Below are positions 58,411-64,000 of a DNA stretch of 64,000 bases, piece after piece; the stretch's first letter is position 1, and each line of letters starts with the position of its first letter. This DNA comes from CAYNQK01 sp964470375 (lineage in GTDB: Bacteria; Spirochaetota; Spirochaetia; Treponematales; JBGSOB01). The notes below the pieces were generated by a model, which was not told the DNA's origin, ran no database searches, and saw only the letters and a list, made by a program, of their open reading frames with translations. The position numbers and the translations under genes were made by a program. The stretch covers positions 1-64,000 of the forward strand of contig CAYYCP010000004.1 in the NCBI GenBank assembly GCA_964470375.1, read 5' to 3'.

Positions 58411-60633
58411 TTATGAGGCGTCCGGGGAGAGGGCGGCGTGCAGCTCGGACAGGGCCCGCTCCCCTCCGCCGGCCACGGATTCCAGGCGCTTGACCGCGCC
58501 GATGAGGCTGCGGTTGCCCTCCTCGATGGCGTCGATAAGGCCTTCCACATCCCGGGTGCGCCCGGCCATGCCGGACATGTCCTGGCGGATGGAGGCCGAG
58601 CCCTGGGCCTGGGCGAGCGAATCGCGCCTGAGCTCCTCGGTCATGTCCTTGAGCTCCTGCATGGCGCGCACGAGACCCTCAGCCGAGGCCCGCAGGGCTT
58701 GCACCGAGCGCGAGGTGGCCTGGATGCGCTCGGAGGCGCCCGAGCCGCTGGCGGAAACGGATGCCAGGACATCGCTCACGCCCCGGTTGGCCTCCAGCTG
58801 GGCAGCCACCCTTTCTGCGGCCTCGTGCACCGTGGCACGGATGAGGCGGGCCCTCTCCGAGGAGGCCGCGGCCAGTTTCTTGATCTCCCCGGCGATGACA
58901 GCGAAGCCGCGCCCTACGGCCCCGGCATGGGCCGCCTCAATGGAGGCATTCATGGCCAGGAGGGAGGAGCGCTCGGCGAAGTCGTCCACCGCGTCCACCA
59001 CAGGGCCAAGATCGTCCAGGGCCTCTTTGACTGAACTCATCCCACGGGCAAGGGCCCCGGCCGAGGCGGCCCCGCGCTCGGAAAGCCCATCCAACTGTCC
59101 GGCGAAGGTCATCGTGCTCTCGGCGTAGACCGATAGGGATTCGAGCTCGGCCAGGAAGCGCTCCAGGGAGTCAGAGGCTTCCTTGGCCAATGTGGCCTGG
59201 TCATCGATCCGGGTGGACATCGATGAGACTGAGCCCAACATCTTGTCGACCACGGTGTCAACGCCCCGGACAAGCTCGAGGTAGGAGCCCAGAGATCCCC
59301 TGATCATGCGCGATCCACTTTCGAGCCCGGCCGAAACCGAGGCCGCCGAACGGATGCCCAGGGCTATCTCGCCAGAGATGGCCTCTACTTCCCGGGCGGC
59401 CCGGCGCATCCGATCCGCGTGGGCGCTTAGGTCACGCCCACGCCGCTCGAGTTCCACGGAGGAGCGCTCAAGGTCGAGGGCTTGGCGGGCAGCCCGGCTG
59501 GATAGGGAGACGAACATGGACATGTTCAGGGCGAAGAAACCGAAGCCTTGGAGCCAGGCGAATGGCTCGGAGCCGGCCAGGACGAATATCACGTCATGGC
59601 AGCCAAAGCCTACCCCCAGGATCACGCCTATGAAGATCGTCCAAGCCTCCCGGTCTCCCCGTCTTAGCTGGCGAAGCACAAGGGCCAGGAGGTAGAGCAT
59701 AGCCCCGAGGATGGGCAGGAGGGAGAGGGTGAAGACCATGTCCATGCGATCGATGCGCGGGCCAGCCCAGAGGAAGAGGGCGGTCATCAGGGCTGCGTTC
59801 GCGTAGCACAGGATCTTGATCCAAGCCCGGTCCTTGAGACGGAAGTGGGACCTGAAGAAGAGGACCAGGGACATGATCGATAGGCTCAGCAACGATTTGG
59901 CGATGGCCCGGTTCAGGGCCAGGGGAAGGAGGGGATGGAGGGTGCCCATCTCGATGAAGTAGACGCCTATGGAGATGGATGCCAGGGCGAAGTGGAAGTT
60001 GTCCATGTCCGCGCGGCGCCCCAGCCACTGGAAGAGGAATATAGCGCCGGCCATGAGACAGAGCCAGCCTAGGCTGAAGTAAAGGCCTGAATTGAGGAAG
60101 TTCTCCACCACTATCGTGAATTCGGCCTTTTTCCGGTTGAGCAGGCTGAAGGGCGGGATGGCTTGGGAGGGTGTGTCCGAATAGGCTCTTATGGCCAGGA
60201 TGCGCCCTTCCGGGCTGGAGCCGGGGGCGGAAGGGAGGAGGAGCACAGAGGAGAGGTTATTCTGGATACGGAAAGAGGGGGGGAAGGAGCCCAGACGGGC
60301 GATGAGATCCCCGTCGAGGTAGACTTCCATGGCCGAGTAGAACCGTCCCAGGCCGAGGTAGGACTCGCCCTCCCAGGCGGCGGCGGGCAGACGCGTCCTG
60401 AGCCAGTACCAGCCTCCGCCTGCGGCGGTGTCCGCGATGCGGCCGGGCGGCTCGATCCAGCCGGACTCGTCCAGGCCGGGATCAGCCCATGCCGGATCGT
60501 CGCCGGGGCGATAGAGGAGGGGGGCCTCGAAGGGCTTGGCCGCAGTCGTGGCCATGGGCGCGCTGATGGCTGAAGGGGCCAAAATCAGGAAAACGATGAT
60601 GCCGAACAGGGGCGTGCGCCGAGAGGGTGTCAT
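58411..60633 (-). CDS. 7TM-DISM receptor with methyl-accepting chemotaxis domain
   Basis: A 740-aa receptor from ATG 60633 (MTPSRRTPLFG), chosen because the promoter ends 6 nt before it; ATG 60648 is an alternative but lies inside the promoter. Signal or helix ~8-25, extracytoplasmic 7TMR-DISMED2-like jellyroll (~30-190; WYWLRTRLPAAAWEGESYLG), seven helices (~200-400), a coiled coil, and a methyl-accepting signalling domain with DFAERSSLLAMNASIEAAHAG and IKKLAAASSERA, the conserved hairpin tip (NASIEAAHAGxxGxGFAVIA type). It should couple a small ligand to CheA/CheW in the chemotaxis pathway. Divergent from uvrB. Confidence 0.9.
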   Translation of the reverse strand: MTPSRRTPLFGIIVFLILAPSAISAPMATTAAKPFEAPLLYRPGDDPAWADPGLDESGWIEPPGRIADTAAGGGWYWLRTRLPAAAWEGESYLGLGRFYSAMEVYLDGDLIARLGSFPPSFRIQNNLSSVLLLPSAPGSSPEGRILAIRAYSDTPSQAIPPFSLLNRKKAEFTIVVENFLNSGLYFSLGWLCLMAGAIFLFQWLGRRADMDNFHFALASISIGVYFIEMGTLHPLLPLALNRAIAKSLLSLSIMSLVLFFRSHFRLKDRAWIKILCYANAALMTALFLWAGPRIDRMDMVFTLSLLPILGAMLYLLALVLRQLRRGDREAWTIFIGVILGVGFGCHDVIFVLAGSEPFAWLQGFGFFALNMSMFVSLSSRAARQALDLERSSVELERRGRDLSAHADRMRRAAREVEAISGEIALGIRSAASVSAGLESGSRMIRGSLGSYLELVRGVDTVVDKMLGSVSSMSTRIDDQATLAKEASDSLERFLAELESLSVYAESTMTFAGQLDGLSERGAASAGALARGMSSVKEALDDLGPVVDAVDDFAERSSLLAMNASIEAAHAGAVGRGFAVIAGEIKKLAAASSERARLIRATVHEAAERVAAQLEANRGVSDVLASVSASGSGASERIQATSRSVQALRASAEGLVRAMQELKDMTEELRRDSLAQAQGSASIRQDMSGMAGRTRDVEGLIDAIEEGNRSLIGAVKRLESVAGGGERALSELHAALSPDAS

Positions 60634-60639
60634 GGAAGT

Positions 60640-60668
60640 AGCATAGGCCATCGGCTGCGTGCGCGCAA
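60640..60668 (-). promoter_or_regulatory. Promoter of the chemoreceptor, predicted leaderless
   Basis: On the minus strand TTGCGC (60668-60663), 17-nt spacer, TATGCT (60645-60640), then 6 nt to ATG 60633. No Shine-Dalgarno. Confidence 0.65.
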
Positions 60669-60674
60669 ACCGGT

Positions 60675-60704
60675 TTGACAGTCGGCCGCCATCGGGGCTA
60701 TCCT
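60675..60704 (+). promoter_or_regulatory. Promoter of uvrB, predicted leaderless
   Basis: TTGACA (60675-60680), 18-nt spacer, TATCCT (60699-60704), then 8 nt to ATG 60713. The two divergent -35 boxes are only 6 bp apart. No LexA-type box was recognised. Confidence 0.75.
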
Positions 60705-60712
60705 CGGCGTTC

Positions 60713-62701
60713 ATGAAAGCCTTCAAAGTCGTGGCACCCTTCGGTCCGGCGGGCGATCAAGCCCAAGCTATAGAACGCCTGTCCGATGGCGTCAGACGAG
60801 GCGATCGCTGCCAGACGCTGAAAGGCGTGACCGGCTCAGGCAAGACCTTCACTATGGCCAAGATCATCGAGGCCGTGCAGATGCCGGCCCTGGTCATATC
60901 TCATAACAAGACCCTGTCGGCCCAGCTCTACCGCGAGTTCAGGGATTTCTTCCCTGACAACGCCGTCGAGTACTTCGTCTCCTACTACGACTATTACCAA
61001 CCTGAGGCCTATGTGCCCTCGCGCGACCTGTACATAGAGAAGGACGCCTCCATCAACGCCGAGATCGAGCGCATGCGGCTTTCGGCCACGCGCTCTCTGA
61101 TGGAGAGGCGGGATGTCATCATCATCGCCACCGTCTCATGCATCTACGGTCTGGCAACCCCCGAGGTCTACAGGGACATGAAGCTGGAGCTCAGGCTGGG
61201 CGAGACGATTGACCTTGACCAAGTCAAGCGCCGCCTGGTGGAGCTGCAGTACGAGCGCAACGACGCGGTCATGGAGCGCGGGCGTTTCCGTGTGCGTGGG
61301 GATGTCCTGGAGGTATGCCCATCCTACGTCAACGAATCCTACCGGATCGAGTTCGACTTTGACCAGGTCAAGCGTATCCGGCGCCAGGACGTCCTGACCG
61401 GCAAGGTGCTCGAGGAGCTGGACGCGGCAGTGATCTACGCCGCCAAGCAATTCGTCATGCCGGAGTCCATGGTTCAGGCCGCCCTGAGCAAGATCCGCGC
61501 CGAGCTGGACGAGCGCTACGCCGAGCTGCAGCGTGACGGACGCATCCTGGAGGCCGAGCGCATCAAGACCCGCACCGAGTACGATCTGGAGATGCTCTCT
61601 GAGATGGGCTACTGTCCGGGTATAGAGAACTACTCCGGCCCCCTATCCGGGAGAGCGAGCGGCGAACGGCCATCCGTCCTCATCGACTATTTCCCCAAGC
61701 CCTTCCTTACTTTTATAGACGAGAGCCATGTGACCCTGCCCCAGATCGGGGCCATGTACGCCGGGGATCGGGCCCGCAAATCCACCCTCGTCAACTTCGG
61801 CTTCCGCCTGCCCTCGGCCATGGACAACCGGCCCTTGCGCTTCGACGAGTTCGAGGCCCTGGTTGAGCGCATGGTATGCGTATCGGCAACTCCGGCCCAG
61901 ACCGAGATAGGCCGCTCGACACAGGTGGTCGAGCAAGTCATACGCCCGACCGGCCTGGTCGATCCGGAGATCGAGGTCCGCTCGGCCGAGGGCCAGATGG
62001 AGGACATCTACGCCGAGATCCGCGCCCGCTGCGCAAAGGGGGAGCGCAGCCTGGTGCTGACCCTGACCAAGAAAATGGCCGAGGACCTATCGGAATACTT
62101 ATCCGGCCTGGGACTCAGGGTACGCTACATCCACTCGGAGGTCGAGACCATCGAGCGCGTGGAGCTCCTCAAGCAACTGCGCTCAGGGGATTACGATGTG
62201 CTGGTGGGCATCAATCTCCTGCGCGAGGGCATCGACCTGCCGGAGGTGTCCTTCATCGCCATCCTGGACGCAGACAAGGTGGGTTTTCTGCGCTCGGCCA
62301 CCAGCCTGATCCAGATCATCGGGCGGGCAGCCCGCAACGCCGCAGGCAAGGTGGTCATGTACGCCGACCGCATTTCGGACGCCATGCGCTCGGCCATCGA
62401 GGAGACCAATCGCAGGCGCGAGCGTCAGCTGGCCTACAACGCCGAGCACGGCATCACTCCGGCCACCGTGAAGAAGGCCATCAGCGACATCCTGGAGCGC
62501 CACCACGAGGAGGAGCGGGCCGTGATAGGGGATTCCGTGGAGTTGCTCAAAAAATCCTACAACGTCCTCATCCCCAAGGAGCGCGACAAGCTCATCCGCT
62601 CATTGGAGCGTGAGATGCTGGAACATGCCAAGAACCTGGAATTCGAGGAGGCCGCCCTTATCCGCGACGAAATTGAAAAGATCAAGGGCGCCGTCGGCTG
62701 A
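60713..62701 (+). CDS. uvrB: UvrABC system protein B
   Basis: A 662-aa damage-recognition helicase of nucleotide excision repair. Start ATG 60713 (MKAFKVVAPFGPAGDQ) is the family N-terminus. Walker A GVTGSGKTFT, the beta-hairpin YYDYYQPEAYVP that probes DNA, DESHVTLPQI (DExH-type box), helicase motifs LTKKMAEDLSEYL and GINLLREGIDLPEV with QIIGRAARN, and a C-terminal UVR motif (LEREMLEHAKNLEFEEAA) that binds UvrC. The predicted mRNA is leaderless. Confidence 0.96.
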   Translation: MKAFKVVAPFGPAGDQAQAIERLSDGVRRGDRCQTLKGVTGSGKTFTMAKIIEAVQMPALVISHNKTLSAQLYREFRDFFPDNAVEYFVSYYDYYQPEAYVPSRDLYIEKDASINAEIERMRLSATRSLMERRDVIIIATVSCIYGLATPEVYRDMKLELRLGETIDLDQVKRRLVELQYERNDAVMERGRFRVRGDVLEVCPSYVNESYRIEFDFDQVKRIRRQDVLTGKVLEELDAAVIYAAKQFVMPESMVQAALSKIRAELDERYAELQRDGRILEAERIKTRTEYDLEMLSEMGYCPGIENYSGPLSGRASGERPSVLIDYFPKPFLTFIDESHVTLPQIGAMYAGDRARKSTLVNFGFRLPSAMDNRPLRFDEFEALVERMVCVSATPAQTEIGRSTQVVEQVIRPTGLVDPEIEVRSAEGQMEDIYAEIRARCAKGERSLVLTLTKKMAEDLSEYLSGLGLRVRYIHSEVETIERVELLKQLRSGDYDVLVGINLLREGIDLPEVSFIAILDADKVGFLRSATSLIQIIGRAARNAAGKVVMYADRISDAMRSAIEETNRRRERQLAYNAEHGITPATVKKAISDILERHHEEERAVIGDSVELLKKSYNVLIPKERDKLIRSLEREMLEHAKNLEFEEAALIRDEIEKIKGAVG

Positions 62702-62726
62702 GACCGATCGAGTCGCAAGGGCGGAT

Positions 62727-63865
62727 TCAGGGACCTTCAATGCGCATGCGTTCGTCTGGATTGGCATCAAGGTAGGCCCTGAAAACGGCCAGGGCCTCGC
62801 GCGGCCCCTCGCTCCGCTGGATGGCCGCGCGGGGATGGTGGGCGAAATGCAAGTTGTCGCAGAAGTAGAAGAAGAACCTACGAGCCCGGCTCTTCCAGAA
62901 TTCCCGTGGTTGATGGGCCTCCAGGAGGCAGACGAATCGCTCGGCAGTCTCCAGGAGGTCGATCTCCATGGATGCCGAGGGATCGCGCCTGCGCGCCTCG
63001 ATAAGGGCGAATATCCATGGCCGGCGCGCGGCTTCCTTGCCGATCATCAGGCGGGCGCAGCCAGTTTCGCCGGCCCGACGGTCGGCGTCCCGCTCAGACC
63101 TGATATCGCCGTTACCCGTCACNNNNNNNNNNNNNNNNNNNNNNNNNNNNNNNNNNNNNNNNNNNNNNNNNNNNNNNNNNNNNNNNNNNNNNNNNNNNNN
63201 NNNNNNNNNNNNNNNNNNNNNNCGCCGGCCCGACGGTCGGCGTCCCGCTCAGACCTGATATCGCCGTTACCCGTCACCGGGATGCCCAGCTCGCGCGCCA
63301 AGAGGCCTACTAAGTCCCAGCGCGGGGTCCGGCCGTAACCCTCGCTGGGAAGGCGGGGATGGAGACAGAGCCCGTCCAGACCGGCGCTCTCGAGGCCGCG
63401 GCAGAAGGACAGCAGGGCCGCAGGATCGCCTTCCCAACCTGCCCGGAGCTTGGCCGTGAGGGCGAGACCGGGCAGGATATTCCGCACGCGGGCGGCGGCT
63501 AGGATAGCCTCGTCCATTTTCTTGAGCCATGCCGCGCCGCCGCCCTGCCTGAGTATCTCCGGCGCAGAGCAGCCGAAGTTCAGGTCCACCCCCCCGAGGC
63601 GGAGCGAGCCGGAGGCCATGCGGGCCGCCAAGGCCGAGGCCCCACGCGCGAATTCGTCGACTGAGCCGGCGACAAGCTGGACGATTGTCCTCTCCGGAAC
63701 GGGTTGGGTATCGACATAATAGTTCTCGAAGCGGCCTCCGCCGGCCAGGGCCGAGCAGCTCGCCATCTCGGCGTAGAGGCGCGAGACTCCCCCGAAGGAT
63801 AGGATGAGCTCCCTGAGGGCGCGGTGGCTGAGGGTGGCCATAGGAGCCAGGTCGAGAGGGACCAC
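62727..63865 (-). CDS. dus: tRNA-dihydrouridine synthase, split by an assembly gap
   Basis: Reads from GTG 63865, 5 nt after the arginase stop, to 62727. As printed it is interrupted by 100 N (63123-63222). The two parts share an 18-codon overlap through the duplicated 55-bp ends (VTGNGDIRSERDADRRAG), and joining them gives a continuous 327-aa protein, the usual Dus length. Landmarks: PLDLAPMATLSHRALREL, the FMN and catalytic region LNFGCSAPEIL (active-site Cys), LTAKLRAGWE and CLHPRLPSEGY. It reduces uridine to dihydrouridine in tRNA. Convergent with uvrB. The subfamily cannot be fixed. Confidence 0.88.
63068..63122. repeat. Duplicated contig end, left copy (55 bp)
   Basis: Identical to 63223-63277. 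The pair flanks the N run and represents one genomic sequence printed twice. Confidence 0.9.
63123..63222. other. 100-N assembly gap
   Basis: Exactly 100 N, the conventional size for a gap of unknown length. The flanks overlap by 55 bp, so no real sequence is missing. Confidence 0.97.
63223..63277. repeat. Duplicated contig end, right copy (55 bp)
   Basis: Second copy of the 55-bp overlap described for 63068-63122. Confidence 0.9.
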
Positions 63866-63870
63866 CTTGT

Positions 63871-64000
63871 TCAGTAGGTGCGCTCCCCAAGGAGGCGGCA
63901 GAGGATCTCCACTGCCAGGCGGGCGGTCTGGTTGCGTACGTCCAGGATGGGATTTACTTCCACCAACTCGGCCGAGCGCAGCAAGCCCGTCTTAGCAACA
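63871..64000 (-). CDS. Arginase, C-terminal part
   Basis: Only the last ~42 codons are inside the window (stop TGA 63873-63871). The readable end AELVEVNPILDVRNQTARLA, then VEILCRLLGERTY, matches the conserved C-terminus of arginase (DLVEVNPxLD pattern), which splits arginine to ornithine and urea. The 5' part, including the metal-binding motifs, is beyond the right edge. The dus gene starts 5 nt downstream, so the two are cotranscribed. Confidence 0.8.
   Translation of the reverse strand, partial: VAKTGLLRSAELVEVNPILDVRNQTARLAVEILCRLLGERTY

Noticed and set aside
63068..63277. The 55-bp flanking repeat as an attachment site or recombination repeat
   Set aside because: It flanks only N, breaks a gene that becomes perfect on collapse, and has a typical k-mer length; an assembly artefact explains it.
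1..64000. tRNA, rRNA, tmRNA or transposon remnants
   Set aside because: I saw no cloverleaf with an anticodon, no conserved rRNA stretch, and no transposase motif or paired terminal repeats. This was by eye, so very diverged elements could be missed.

Overview
The window is a GC-rich bacterial chromosome segment, almost fully coding, with short intergenic gaps and long overlapping operons. The best fit is a high-GC spirochaete (Spirochaetota), probably from a metagenome assembly. This rests on the mix of proteins rather than on one marker: a FabV/Ter enoyl reductase closely resembling what I recall of Treponema denticola Ter; TPR/Mrr-like proteins; GldA/ABC-2/GldG/DUF4340; a FecR domain fused to a barrel protein; cyclic-nucleotide-binding GGDEF proteins; a 7TM-DISM chemoreceptor; and Rex. 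No rRNA, tRNA, CRISPR array, integrase or insertion sequence was seen. A 100-N gap near the right end is flanked by identical 55-bp sequences and splits one gene.

Layout: 0.1-6.3 kb holds a small zinc-ribbon protein, a ParB-like protein, a metallophosphoesterase and three TPR proteins. 6.4-12.1 kb is a minus-strand operon of two paralogous outer-membrane-type barrel proteins (one with FecR) plus mutL. 12.3-16.5 kb has pyrF, a cyclic-nucleotide-binding protein, an RlmK-like methyltransferase, rex and RNase Z. 16.5-20.9 kb is a Gld-type ABC exporter operon. 20.9-24.1 kb is a pair of cNMP-GGDEF proteins, one carrying a DHH phosphodiesterase. 24.2-26.4 kb has rsgA behind a structured leader, and a small barrel protein. 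26.6-34.4 kb is a fatty-acid synthesis operon (fabH-fabF-fabZ-fabV-accB-accC-accD-accA-acpP) with a candidate operator. 34.6-38.0 kb has a TetR regulator, a membrane GGDEF-like protein, a DUF1707/LiaF-like protein and a DUF2147 protein.

38.1-54.7 kb is the most interesting part. It is a 12-gene plus-strand operon in which all eleven gene junctions overlap. It encodes four PQQ-like beta-propellers, a cysteine-rich mini-protein and a NapG-like four-cluster ferredoxin (both with twin-arginine signals), a NapH-like membrane Fe-S protein, a NuoE/HndB/NuoF/ferredoxin fusion, an Fe-S hub protein with a decayed flavin fold, a glycosyltransferase, and a LolD/FtsX-type ABC transporter. I read it as a candidate NADH-to-outside electron-transfer system with no recognisable terminal reductase or dehydrogenase. 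54.7-58.4 kb repeats the two-gene cNMP-GGDEF module and adds a DUF4139 protein. 58.4-64 kb has a chemoreceptor divergent from uvrB, a split dus gene and the C-terminus of an arginase.

A second theme is gene starts. At least seven genes have a sigma70-like promoter whose -10 box ends only 6-9 nt before the ATG, six of them without a Shine-Dalgarno sequence: rex, rnz, uvrB, the chemoreceptor, the GGDEF-like protein, the first propeller gene, and the CRP-like gene, which has an SD-like GAGG. This predicts leaderless mRNAs alongside ordinary SD-led genes.
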